The notes under the pieces were generated by a model. It was not told the origin of the DNA and ran no database searches. It saw only the letters and a program-made list of their open reading frames with translations. Shown here piece after piece: positions 19,245-27,710 of a stretch of 64,000 nt of DNA. The stretch's first letter is position 1. Each line of letters starts with the position of its first letter. Made by a program: the position numbers and the translations under genes. The stretch lies in contig NZ_NEWD01000004.1 in the NCBI RefSeq assembly GCF_002234915.1, forward strand, positions 124,001-188,000, read 5' to 3'. This DNA comes from Bifidobacterium vansinderenii. Its GTDB lineage: Bacteria > Actinomycetota > Actinomycetes > Actinomycetales > Bifidobacteriaceae.

Positions 19245-20657
19245 TCACTGTCCGACGAGAGTCCGTTTCGTCGTGCCTCGGCGCGTTCGAGTCGCCAGAA
19301 GCGCTGTGACGAGGGCGGCCGCGAGGATGACCGCGATGGCGGAGAATGCCAGCGTCGAGCCGAGTATGGATTGCGCGTGTCCGGTGGCGGTGGGCGCGAG
19401 GGTGGTGGACAGCGCGGAGATGGATACGATGAGGGCTGTGCCCATCGAGGAGGCGATCTGTCCGACGGTGTTGGTCACGCTTTGCGCGTGTCCGATGTTT
19501 TCGTTGTCGAGTGCGTTGATGCCCCAGGTGTTCACCGGGGTCATGGCGAACATGAGTCCCGCGTAGAGCACGGTATAGGCGCATGCCGTGAGGATGACCG
19601 AGGCGTCCGCGCCGAGCAGAGCCATAAGCACGCCGCCGATGGTCATGACCGTCAGGCCGGGCAGGGCGACCTTGCGGATGCCGTATTTGTCGAACATGCG
19701 GCCTGAGACGATACCGCAGCATGCGCCGATGAGGGCGCCGGGAAGCATGGCGAGCCCGCTGGCGGTGGCGGATGCGCCGAGCACGGTCTGGATGAACATC
19801 GGCACCATGACGTTGCAACCCATGAGGGCCGCCTGCATGCATGCCACGATGATCACCGAATGCGCGTAGGTGCGGTTGGCGAGGATTCCGACGCGCAGCA
19901 TCGGTTCCTTCGCCTTGAGCTGTCGGCGCACGAACACGGCCACGAGCAGCACGCCAACGACGATCAGCGAGACGGTGAGCATCATGTTGCCGGTGGACGT
20001 GAACGTGGACAGCCCGTACAACAGGCATGCCAGACCGACCGAGGAGAGCAGCACGGAGACAAGGTCGAACGCACCCGGTTGGAAGCCGTCGAAGTTACGC
20101 AGGTAGACGGCGGCCAACGCGATGACGATCAGCGAGACTGCCGCCATGATGACGAACAGCGTGCGCCAGCCGAACGAGTCGATGATCACGCCGGAGACGG
20201 ACGGGCCGAGCGCCGGGGCGAACCCGACGACGAGTCCTGTGATGCCCATTGCCGTACCGCGGCTTTCCTTGGGGAACACGAGCAGGATCACCGCGGTGAC
20301 CATCGGCATGATCGCACCGGTGCACAGGGCCTGCAGCACCCGGCCGACCATGAGCAGGGGGAAGGTCGACGCGAATGCGGCGACGAGACTGCCGGCCGCG
20401 AACAATGAGATGCATCCAATGAACAGTCTGCGGGTGGAGAAGCGTCCCATGAGGAACGCTGCGAGCGGGATGACCATCGCCTCGACCAGAGAATAGCCGC
20501 TGGACAGCCACTGAACGGTGGTGGAATCCACCCCGAGATCCTTCATGATGGACGGCAGTGCCGGCGTGACCACCGACATGTTGAGCACGGCCAGCAATGT
20601 GCCCATGAGCAGCACGATGACCATGATCCATTGTTTTCTGTTGATGCCAAGTTTCAC
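19245..20657 (-). CDS. DHA2-family MFS drug exporter (EmrB/QacA type)
   Basis: 470 aa with about 14 hydrophobic segments. The N-terminus MGTLLAVLNMSVVTPALPSI is typical of DHA2 antiporters (usually 'LD.TIVNVALP'; here the Asp position is Asn). Motif C is GPSVSGVIIDSFGWR. Such proteins export hydrophobic or cationic compounds by proton antiport. It is divergent from the TetR gene 184 nt away, the usual arrangement for a drug-responsive exporter and its repressor. Confidence 0.9.
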   Translation of the reverse strand: MKLGINRKQWIMVIVLLMGTLLAVLNMSVVTPALPSIMKDLGVDSTTVQWLSSGYSLVEAMVIPLAAFLMGRFSTRRLFIGCISLFAAGSLVAAFASTFPLLMVGRVLQALCTGAIMPMVTAVILLVFPKESRGTAMGITGLVVGFAPALGPSVSGVIIDSFGWRTLFVIMAAVSLIVIALAAVYLRNFDGFQPGAFDLVSVLLSSVGLACLLYGLSTFTSTGNMMLTVSLIVVGVLLVAVFVRRQLKAKEPMLRVGILANRTYAHSVIIVACMQAALMGCNVMVPMFIQTVLGASATASGLAMLPGALIGACCGIVSGRMFDKYGIRKVALPGLTVMTIGGVLMALLGADASVILTACAYTVLYAGLMFAMTPVNTWGINALDNENIGHAQSVTNTVGQIASSMGTALIVSISALSTTLAPTATGHAQSILGSTLAFSAIAVILAAALVTALLATRTRRGTTKRTLVGQ

Positions 20658-20756
20658 AATAACACTCCGATAAACAATAGTTATTGATTATTCAACGAGC
20701 ATCAATTATTATCGAAACGCAACGGATGACAACCACCGATATGCGACATTTCTCGC

Positions 20757-20788
20757 TTATTCGACGATTTGCCTGAATCGTCGAATAA
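20757..20788. promoter_or_regulatory. Candidate TetR operator
   Basis: A perfect 13-bp inverted repeat, TTATTCGACGATT and complement, separated by TGCCTG, in the exporter/TetR divergent region 54 nt before the regulator ATG. Its size and position fit autoregulation and exporter repression by the adjacent TetR protein. Confidence 0.6.
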
Positions 20789-20841
20789 CACGCGGCTTAT
20801 GGACGGAGCAGGAATGACGCTACCGGCAGAACGAAAGGAGC

Positions 20842-21387
20842 ATGGTGACCGATCTGCGCATCGTCAAAACCCGCAAGGCAATCCGCGAGGCGTTTCTGCG
20901 CCTACGAGCATCAGGAGTTCCGGTCTCGAAGGTCAAGGTCAAGGACATCTGCGACCTTGCGCTCGTCAACCCGAGCACGTTCTACAAGCATTACCTCGAC
21001 GTATACGACCTCAACGACAAGCTTGAGGACGAGACCATCGACGCGATGCTGGAGCATTACCCCGACAAGGACAAGATCCTGTCCGATCCACCCGCATTCC
21101 TCAATGGCTGGAGACCGGCCATCGACAGCCAGATCGACGATCTGCGCGTCCTGTTCGCAGGCCGCCCCGAAGTCATGTTCCGCAAAATCGAATCGATGCT
21201 CGTCGAACGTTACTCCGCCCGAGCAGCGAACGAGCGCGAGCGCATCGCCGCCGTCTTCTCCATCGCCGGGGCCCTCCACTCGCTTGGCCTGCTCAAGCTG
21301 GAAGGCGGACAAAGCGACGACGAGATCATCGCGGCTGTCGTCGAAAACCTCAACGCCATCGCCGCTCGGATCCCCGACGGACGATAA
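20842..21387 (+). CDS. TetR-family transcriptional regulator
   Basis: 181 aa. The N-terminal helix-turn-helix runs through IVKTRKAIREAFLRLRASG and VKDICDLALVNPSTFYKHYLDVYDL, where 'STFYKHY' is the recognition helix signature of TetR/AcrR regulators. The C-terminal ligand domain is not specific. The ATG at 20842 follows GAAAGGAGC. It is divergent from the exporter and 54 nt upstream of a CynX-type MFS gene, so it may control both. Confidence 0.92.
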   Translation: MVTDLRIVKTRKAIREAFLRLRASGVPVSKVKVKDICDLALVNPSTFYKHYLDVYDLNDKLEDETIDAMLEHYPDKDKILSDPPAFLNGWRPAIDSQIDDLRVLFAGRPEVMFRKIESMLVERYSARAANERERIAAVFSIAGALHSLGLLKLEGGQSDDEIIAAVVENLNAIAARIPDGR

Positions 21388-21441
21388 CGAACACCCCCTA
21401 TACGAATCAACGGCATCATCACACGGATACTCTCAATCATC

Positions 21442-22690
21442 ATGGAACAGATAACAGAACATCATCACATCCCATCGTCGGCATCGCGATTCGCCGCATC
21501 GATACTGACCGCGCTGGTCTTCGTCGTCGCGCTGAATCTGCGAGCCCCACTCACATCCGTCGGCCCGCTGCTGCCACGGATAGGGGCGTCCGAACATCTC
21601 AACGCGACGATGCAGGGTCTGCTCGGCTCGTTGCCCATCCTCGCGTTCGCCGTTGTCTCCCCGATGGTGCACCGGGCCGCCGAACGCCTCGGCATCGAAC
21701 GCACCGTGCTGGCCGCAATGGCGTTCCTGACGCTCGGCATCGTAATCCGTTCGGCATGTGGCACCATCGGATTGTGGACCGGCACGCTCGTCATCGGCTG
21801 CTCGATCGCGGTGGGCAACGTTCTGGTGCCGGCCATAGTCAAACGCGATTACCCCGGTCACACATCACTTGCCACCGGCATATACTCCGCATGCATGACC
21901 GGCATGGCCGCGTTCGCCTCGGCCGTGACATTGCCCCTGTCCGATGCAATCGGGTGGCAGGGCACGCTCGGCATCTGGGCCATTCCCGCCGGAATCGTCA
22001 CGCTGCTGTGGCTATGGCGTTCACGGGCGAATGCGCAAAGGACGACCCCGGCTGCGAAGACCGCCGCCGATGAGCAGCCCCGCAGCCGACAGAGTACGGC
22101 ATCGGAGACCCGACTCCGCGTCTCCATGTGGAAAAAGGCCGGAGGCATGGGCTGTCACCCTGTTCATGGGGCTGCAATCTGTGAACTATTACGTGTGCGT
22201 CACCTGGCTGCCCACCATCGAGGTCTCCTTCGGGGTGCCCGCCGACCGGACCGGCTGGCATCTGGCGGTCTTCCAGCTCGTCGGTATCGTCATGGGACTG
22301 CTCATCCCCGTGCTGTTGAAGGGCGACAGCCAGGTCGCCGCCGTTGTCGTCGCCAGCGTGCCATTGGCCATCGGTGCACTCGGACTGGCATTCGCACCGC
22401 GGCTCGATCTGCTGTGGATCATCGTCGCCAGCATCGGCTCGGGATGCTCTCTGGTCGTGGCACTCTCATTGATCGGATTGAAGACCTCGACCACCGAGGA
22501 GACGACGCAACTGTCGGGCATGGCTCAATGCGTCGGATACCTACTCGCCGCAGTCGGTCCCACGTTGGCCGGAACGATCTACGACATCACCTCGGGATGG
22601 CGGACGGTGCTCATCATGCTGGCCATACTAGCCGTCGCGCAGACCGCCATCGGCATCATCATCGGACGGAATAAGGAAGCGGGGCGATGA
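21442..22690 (+). pseudogene. CynX/NimT-type MFS transporter, frameshifted
   Basis: Codons from 21442 give TMS 1-6 of an MFS protein (LVFVVALNLRAPLTSVGPLLPRIG is the CynX/NimT start). Near 22132-22136, a run of five A, the frame moves by +1. The second half (AWAVTLFMGLQSVNYYVCVTWLP to the TGA at 22690) continues in the next frame. Reading AAAA instead of AAAAA restores one protein of about 415 aa. So either the gene is inactivated by a one-base insertion, it switches by slippage, or this is a sequencing error. Confidence 0.85.
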
Positions 22691-22809
22691 CCATGCTCGG
22701 CGAAACACCCTACGACGCAATGGTGCTAGCCAGGTCGGTGGGCTACTATAATCAGCGAAATCTCACGAAAGTCGTCAAAACGGCGTCATTGCAACGAAAA
22801 CGCACCTAA
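22687..22809 (+). CDS. Forty-codon frame overlapping the MFS stop
   Basis: Starts ATGACCATG, overlapping the TGA of the MFS gene by 3 nt, and codes for 40 residues beginning MTMLGETPYDAMVLARSVGY. I recognise no family. The coupling-like overlap hints at translation, but the second half is basic and unstructured and the frame ends just before the right island repeat. It may be the truncated start of a larger gene cut off at the island edge. Confidence 0.25.
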   Translation: MTMLGETPYDAMVLARSVGYYNQRNLTKVVKTASLQRKRT

Positions 22810-22850
22810 TGAAGTCCTCGGAAACCGAGCAAATCAACCCTTCAAAATAA

Positions 22851-22925
22851 CAAGGGGTCGCGGGTTCAAATCCCGCCGGTCCGACCAATTAGCCCGGAAT
22901 CACAATGATTCCGGGTTTTTTGTAT
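22851..22925 (+). repeat. attR-like copy of the tRNA-Pro 3' end and terminator
   Basis: Second copy of the 75-nt repeat. The first 35 nt are identical to the tRNA copy, then there are two substitutions before a shared end at GTAT. It lacks the 5' half of the tRNA, so it is not a functional tRNA gene, but it keeps the terminator hairpin. Confidence 0.85.
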
Positions 22926-23103
22926 TCCCGCAGACGGAATCAAGAGGACGCCGACATTGCCGCCTCCCATCGTTTCCGGATCTCATGATTTTGCCTCAAA
23001 ACCAACGGACGGTGAACGACAGCCGTCTTTTTTGACAAACCATACCCCCTTATTCGCTTTTGTCCTATAAAATGAAATCCTGTGTCCAAACGAAAGGGGA
23101 ACC

Positions 23104-23640
23104 GTGTCCAACGATTCATTTAGCCTGTCCGCCGCCAAGATGCGCGAACATGGCATGAGCGAGATCGCCATTTCGCAGTTCGAGCGACTCTACCGCACAT
23201 GGCAGGCCGATCAGTCCGAGTGGATCCGCGAAGAGGACGTTGAGCCTCTGACCGACATTCCGGCCGTGCGCGACATCCACCACACCATCGATCACGACAA
23301 GGCGCTTGAGGCGTTCCGCAAGACCGCATTCCTCAAGCTCAATGGCGGTCTGGGAACCTCGATGGGTCTCGCAGGTCCGAAGTCGCTCCTGCCCGTCCGC
23401 CGTCACAAGGCGAAGCGCATGCGCTTCCTCGACATCATTCTGGGCCAGGTCATCACGGCGCGCACCCGCGAGAACGTGCAGCTGCCGCTGACGCTGATGA
23501 ACTCCTTCCGCACGTCAAAGGAATCCATGGCCGTGCTGCACCACAACCGCCGCTTCCATCAGGAAGACATCCCCATGGAGATCATCCAGCATGTGGAGCC
23601 GAAGATCGACGCCGCCACCGGTGCCCCCGTAGAGCATCCA
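23104..23640 (+). pseudogene. UDP-glucose pyrophosphorylase, 5' fragment
   Basis: GTG start after AAAGGGGA, then about 178 codons of the eukaryotic-type UGP family used by bifidobacteria: LKLNGGLGTSMGLAGPKSLL is the nucleotide-binding signature and IEIIQHVEPKIDA-like text (MEIIQHVEPKID) follows. The family is around 470-510 aa, so nearly two thirds are missing. After GAPVEH the sequence no longer resembles UGP; the frame runs on as nonsense to 23904. The enzyme makes UDP-glucose for the Leloir pathway, so a complete copy probably exists elsewhere. Confidence 0.88.
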
Positions 23641-24040
23641 GTGCGAGCATCCGATGCTGTTCATGCTGACCGGCTGGACCACGTCGCTGGTGTTCGCGTT
23701 CATCGTGTACACGCTGGTCGTGTCGTTCGGCAATCCGGGCAAGGCGTTGTGCGTGCTGATCATGGTGATGCAGATCACCGGTGCGGGCGGCGCGTTCCCG
23801 GTGGCCATGCTGCCGGAGTTCTTCCAGAACGTGCATCCGTTCCTGCCGGCCACGCACGCGGTGGATGCGTTCCGTTCCGCCATCGCCGGCATCTACGGCA
23901 ATGATTATTGGATTTCGATGGGCCGTCTGCTGGCGTTCGTGCTGCCGATGCTGCTGCTCGGTCTGGTGCTGCGCAAGCCGCTCATCAGCTTCAATGCCAA
24001 GTCCATCGCCACCCTCAGCAAGACCAAGGTGCTGGGCTAG
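23641..24040 (+). pseudogene. YhgE/Pip-family membrane protein, 3' fragment
   Basis: In the frame of 23654 the sequence encodes the last about 130 residues of a YhgE/Pip-type ABC-2-like permease: LVVSFGNPGKALCVLIMVMQ, then LPEFFQNVHPFLPATHAVDA, AIAGIYGNDYW and a final helix. Full proteins are 700 aa or more. The fragment is joined directly to the UGP fragment in a different frame. The 8-mer GAGCATCC occurs on both sides of the junction (23632-23639 and 23645-23652). Confidence 0.85.
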
Positions 24041-24167
24041 CGCGACGACGCGATGTGCGGGAACAGCACGATGTGCGATATGGGTGCGTGCGGGACGATG
24101 ACGAGATCGTCATGGTGTTTGTAGGCGCGTAGAGGCTGGACCCCTCCCTCAGTTACAACTGGACCCC

Positions 24168-24355
24168 TCCCTCAGTCACGCCGTTCGGCGTGACAGCTCC
24201 CTCCCCTGGAGGGAGCACACAGGTGCCATCGCTTGGTGCTCCCTCCGAGGGAGGGAGCTGCGGACAGAGCGAACATGGTGGTGTGGGTACCGACGATCGC
24301 TTGGTGCTCCCTCCGAGGGAGGGAGCTGGCCGCCGTAGGCGGACTGAGGGAGGGC
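24168..24355. repeat. Cluster of family B palindromic repeats
   Basis: Three units built on GCTCCCTCCNNGGGAGGGAGC: a reversed unit (24168-24222), a truncated head (24237-24262) and a full forward unit with its GC stem and GACTGAGGGAGGG tail (24305-24355). Between the second and third lies the 36-nt segment shared with cmk. The tract fills the space between the YhgE fragment and metB. Confidence 0.85.
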
Positions 24356-24403
24356 TTCACCCCATTGCGAGTAAGAAAAAATCCCCCAAAAGCCAGGGAG
24401 CCC

Positions 24404-24434
24404 GGTCCGCGGAAATCCCCCATTCCCGCGGACC
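24404..24434 (-). terminator. Terminator of metB
   Basis: GGTCCGCGG and complement form a 9-bp stem around a 13-nt loop, 20 nt past the metB stop on the minus strand, with an AT tract further on (ATTTTTTC on the minus strand). Confidence 0.6.
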
Positions 24435-24454
24435 TTCCATCCCCGCTTGCCTAC

Positions 24455-25627
24455 TTACTGCGCGCTGCGCTCGAGCGCCTGGTCGAGGTCGGCGATCAGA
24501 TCGTCCACGTTCTCCACGCCCACGGACAGGCGGATCAGGTTGTCGGGCACCTGCAGGGTGGTGCCGGAGACGGACGCGTGGGTCATGGCGGCCGGGTGTT
24601 CGATCAGCGATTCCACGCCGCCCAGCGATTCGGCCAGCGTGAAGATCTCGGTGCCGGCGGCGAACTTGAGCGCCGCGTCACGACCGGCGGCCAGCTGCAC
24701 GGAGACCACGCCGCCGAATCCGCCGTGCATCTGGCGGGCGGCGATCTCGTGGCCGGGGTGCGATTCGAGGCCCGGATAGAGCACGCGCTCCACTTCGGGG
24801 CGGGCGGCCAGGTGCTCGGCGATGGCGAGCGCGTTGGCACTGTGGCGCTTCACGCGCAGTTCGAGGGTCTTGAGACCGCGGGTCTGCAGCCAGGAGTCGA
24901 ATGGTCCGGGCACGGCGCCGGCGGAGTTCTGCAGGAACGCCACCTGGTCGCGCACCTCCTCGTCGTTGAGCACGATCGCGCCGCCGACCACGTCGGAGTG
25001 GCCGCCGATGTACTTGGTGGTGGAGTAAACCACGGCGTCGGCGCCGAGTTCGAGCGGGTGCTGGAGTACAGGCGAGGCGAACGTGTTGTCCACCACGATC
25101 TTGGTGCCGTGCTTGTGAGCGATGTCGGCGGTGAGTTCGATGTCGGTGACGCGCAGCATCGGGTTCGACGGGGTCTCCACCCAGATGTACGCGTAGTCGT
25201 TGGATTCCAGAGCATCGCGCACGGCGTCGGGGTCGGAGATGTCGACCACGTCGAGGCCGATGCCCCACGGTACGAACACCTTGCTCAGCAGTCGGTAGGT
25301 ACCGCCGTACACGTCGTTGCCGAGCAGCACGCGGTCGCCGGGCTTGAGGGTGGAGCGCAGCAGCACGTCGATCGCGGCGAGTCCGGACGAGAAGGCGAGC
25401 GCGTACTTGCCGCCTTCGATCGCGGCGAGCTGGGTGTCGAAGGAGTCGCGCGTGGGGTTCACCGAACGGCTGTAGTCGTAGCCGTGGCGCAGCTGGCCGA
25501 CGCCGTCCTGCTTGAACGTGGAGGTCAGGTAGAGCGGCGGGACGACTGCGCCGGTGATCGGGTCGGGTTCCTGGCCGGCGTGGATGGCGCGGGTGGCGAG
25601 CTGCGTTGCGGTGAAGTCGATGGTCAT
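24455..25627 (-). CDS. metB: Cystathionine gamma-synthase (PLP)
   Basis: 390 aa fold-type I enzyme. The PLP lysine is K205 in YSTTKYIGGHSD; VETPSNPMLRVTDI and SLGGVESLIEHPAAMTHAS are hallmark motifs of the Cys/Met metabolism PLP family. The start at 25627 follows AAAGGAAACCAG. It condenses a homoserine ester with cysteine to cystathionine; gamma-lyase or O-acetylhomoserine sulfhydrylase activity cannot be excluded from sequence. It lies downstream of the CBS-like gene on the same strand, separated by repeats, suggesting a transsulfuration pair. Confidence 0.92.
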   Translation of the reverse strand: MTIDFTATQLATRAIHAGQEPDPITGAVVPPLYLTSTFKQDGVGQLRHGYDYSRSVNPTRDSFDTQLAAIEGGKYALAFSSGLAAIDVLLRSTLKPGDRVLLGNDVYGGTYRLLSKVFVPWGIGLDVVDISDPDAVRDALESNDYAYIWVETPSNPMLRVTDIELTADIAHKHGTKIVVDNTFASPVLQHPLELGADAVVYSTTKYIGGHSDVVGGAIVLNDEEVRDQVAFLQNSAGAVPGPFDSWLQTRGLKTLELRVKRHSANALAIAEHLAARPEVERVLYPGLESHPGHEIAARQMHGGFGGVVSVQLAAGRDAALKFAAGTEIFTLAESLGGVESLIEHPAAMTHASVSGTTLQVPDNLIRLSVGVENVDDLIADLDQALERSAQ

Positions 25628-25677
25628 GATCTGGTTTCCTTTATGGTGTTGTGTTTGTTTAATAGGTCTAATACTTG

Positions 25678-25890
25678 TCCTTCCCCTTGAGGGGAAGGTG
25701 TCCGGCCACGCCGGACGGATGAGGCGATGCAGCGTCAGTCGCAATCTCACGTCGCCGTTCGTTTGCCACCTCATCAGTCAGCCTTCGGCTGCCAGCTTCC
25801 CCTCAAGGGGAAGCAAAAGACTCGGGGCTCTTCTCTTATTCCCCTTCCCCTTGAGGGGAAGGTGTCCGGCAACGCCGGACGGATGAGGTG
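25678..25890. repeat. Family A palindromic repeats (three units)
   Basis: Forward unit 25678-25724, reversed unit 25767-25814 and forward unit 25843-25890. Each has a head CTTCCCCTTGAGGGGAAG, a GC stem (TCCGGC..GCCGGA) and the tail CGGATGAGGTG. The first two face each other and could form a long cruciform. They fill the gap between metB and the CBS-like gene. Confidence 0.85.
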
Positions 25891-25897
25891 ACGCGCC

Positions 25898-26926
25898 CTA
25901 CGCGTACACCGGCTCGCTGAGCACCGCGTCCACGAGCGACGGCTGTGCCGTGCGCGCCACGATGTCGCCGAATCCGTTGTCGATCATCCACTGGTCGTTG
26001 AAGATCTTGCCCAGGTAGCTGCGTCCAGAGTCGGGCAGCAGCACCACCATGAGCGCGTCCTTGCCGAGCTTGTGCATGCGCGCGTACTTGAGCGCGGAGA
26101 CGACGGCCATGCCGCTCGAGCCGCCCACGAGCAGCCCCTCCTCAGCGGCGAGTCGGCGGGTCATCTCGAACGCCTCGGCGTCGTTGACCTGCACGATCGA
26201 GTCGACCACGGTCGGGTCATACGCCTCGGGGTAGAAGTCCTCACCCACGCCTTCGATCTTGTACTGGTGCACGTTGTCGGGGTTGGAGTAGATGGAGCCC
26301 TCCGGGTCGGAGCCGATCACGGTCACCTGGTTAGCGGACGCGTCCTTGAGGAAGCGGCCGGTGCCGGAGATGGTGCCGCCGGTGCCGATGCCGGCCACGA
26401 AGTGCGTGATCTTGCGGTCGGTGCCCTCCCAGATCTCCGGTCCGGTGGTGCGGTAGTGGCTTTCGGGGCCGTTGGGGTTGCTGTACTGGTTGGGCTTGAA
26501 CGCGCCGGGGATCTCGCGGGCGAGTCGGTCGGACACCGAGTAGTAGGAGCGCGGGTCGTCGGGTTCCACGTCGGTGGGCGTGACGACGACTTCGGCGCCG
26601 TATGCGCGCAGTACGGATCGCTTGTCCTCGGAGACCTTGTCGGGCACTACGAAGATCGTGCGGTAGCCGCGCTGCTGGGCGACGAGCGCGAGGCCGACGC
26701 CGGTGTTGCCGCTGGTGGGTTCGACGATCACGCCACCGGGTTTGAGTTGGCCTGAGCGTTCGGCGGCGTCGATGATGCGAGCGGCGATGCGATCCTTGGA
26801 CGAGCCGCCGGGGTTGAAGTATTCGACCTTGACGGCGATGGTGGCGTCGATGACGTCGGTCACGTGGTTGAGGCGGACGAGCGGAGTGTTGCCGACGAGC
26901 GAGGTGATGGAGTTGACGATGGTCAT
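25898..26926 (-). CDS. Cystathionine beta-synthase / cysteine synthase family enzyme
   Basis: 342 aa fold-type II PLP enzyme. K44 in GGSSKDRIA is the Schiff-base lysine; PTSGNTGVGLA binds the substrate carboxylate and GIGTGGTISGTG holds the PLP phosphate. The length and an extra C-terminal helix region without CBS regulatory domains leave CBS versus cysteine synthase open. Its neighbour metB favours cystathionine formation from serine and homocysteine. The start is ATG at 26926 with an AAGGGGA site. Confidence 0.9.
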   Translation of the reverse strand: MTIVNSITSLVGNTPLVRLNHVTDVIDATIAVKVEYFNPGGSSKDRIAARIIDAAERSGQLKPGGVIVEPTSGNTGVGLALVAQQRGYRTIFVVPDKVSEDKRSVLRAYGAEVVVTPTDVEPDDPRSYYSVSDRLAREIPGAFKPNQYSNPNGPESHYRTTGPEIWEGTDRKITHFVAGIGTGGTISGTGRFLKDASANQVTVIGSDPEGSIYSNPDNVHQYKIEGVGEDFYPEAYDPTVVDSIVQVNDAEAFEMTRRLAAEEGLLVGGSSGMAVVSALKYARMHKLGKDALMVVLLPDSGRSYLGKIFNDQWMIDNGFGDIVARTAQPSLVDAVLSEPVYA

Positions 26927-27428
26927 TGCAGTTCCCCTTGTTTCACGATATGCGATTGGCTTGTTTGGTATCGGATGCTTGATGTGGTGCCGATTTGATT
27001 GGCATCGGTAACACCGCCGACCCCTTTGCCAACCGGTGTTGCAATCGCGTGAAACAAGAGCGGGGATTGTGGATTCCGTCCGGTGCTGGCCGGGAGGAGG
27101 TTCCGAGGATTTCGTTGATTTCCGTCGATCGTCGGTGTGTGATTCGTTCGTGATGCCGAATCCGTATGGTCAACCGATGATCGGCTGAAGTGTGAAGTGG
27201 ATTCGTCGCCCGACTTGGCGGAATATGAAAAACCGTTCTGTTTCAGTTATGCGTCACTGGCCAGCACCCCGTATGCCTGCACTCGGCGACCGCGATCCGC
27301 GGTTCGGTGCGCATACCCTGAGGGGCGGCGGCTAGCGACAACAACATGAAAAGAACGTCATGACTCAAACCGTAGCACACCCATCCACCCCGGCGTGTCG
27401 CAACAATCGAAGTTCCTTCCTTGGTGAA
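26927..27428. other. Long leader region upstream of the CBS-like gene
   Basis: About 500 nt without a convincing gene. It carries AACACCG...CGGTGTT near 27006-27036 and the structured hairpin at 27271-27316. No riboswitch consensus that I know was found on either strand. Promoters for the minus-strand CBS-like gene must lie here. Confidence 0.5.
27271..27316. other. Multi-helix hairpin of unknown function
   Basis: Outer stem GTATGC (27271-27276)/GCATAC (27311-27316), middle stem GCAC/GTGC, inner stem GACCGCG (27288-27294)/CGCGGTT (27298-27304) with a 3-nt loop. The nested helices suggest a folded RNA or a paired protein site. It lies 345 nt upstream of the CBS-like start. Confidence 0.45.
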
Positions 27429-27571
27429 TTTGGTAGTCAAAACGGGACGCTTGACGGATTTGGTAGTCGAAACGGGACAGTGTGAGCGCGCACAGAGGGG
27501 TTGGGATGTCGCGTTTGGACTACCAAGTTCGGATTGACTACCAAAGTGTGCGGGATCGACTACCAAGTTCG
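27429..27571. repeat. TTTGGTAGTC cassette, copy 1
   Basis: Two direct units (TTTGGTAGTC followed by RAAACGGGAC, at 27429 and 27459) are followed, after a GTGAGCGCGCACAGAGG stretch, by inverted units GACTACCAA at three positions (ending near 27526, 27544 and 27571). A related copy lies at 38405-38536. The head-to-head layout can form long hairpins. It is between the CBS-like gene and the GH42 gene. Confidence 0.8.
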
Positions 27572-27588
27572 TGATTGGGTTGAGGCGC

Positions 27589-27640
27589 CCTCCCCTCAGT
27601 CGGCTGCGCCGACAGCTCCCCTCCCAAGGAGGGGAGCCAG
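27589..27640 (-). repeat. Family B palindromic repeat (reversed)
   Basis: CCCTCCCCTCAGTCGGCTGC, then GCCGACAGCTCCCCTCC and AAGGAGGGGAGC; one complete unit in reverse orientation 70 nt downstream of the GH42 stop. Confidence 0.8.
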
Positions 27641-27710
27641 AGGGGGGCAGCAGTCGCGCTGTATTTTTCCCTGCCAGAGGAACCAGAGGGAACTAACGCA
27701 GATGGAGCAG

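Noticed and set aside
22851-22885. Second tRNA-Pro gene
   Set aside because: Only the 3' part (T-arm and acceptor 3' strand) is present; the sequence before it cannot form the D-arm or anticodon arm.
23032-23073. Promoter TTGACA...TATAAA for the UGP fragment
   Set aside because: The two boxes are 28 nt apart, too far for a standard promoter, so I do not annotate it.
26927-27240. SAM riboswitch before the CBS-like gene
   Set aside because: I looked for the conserved cores on both strands and did not find them; only generic stems are present.
27429-27571. CRISPR array
   Set aside because: Units are too few, change orientation and have unequal spacers; no cas genes nearby.
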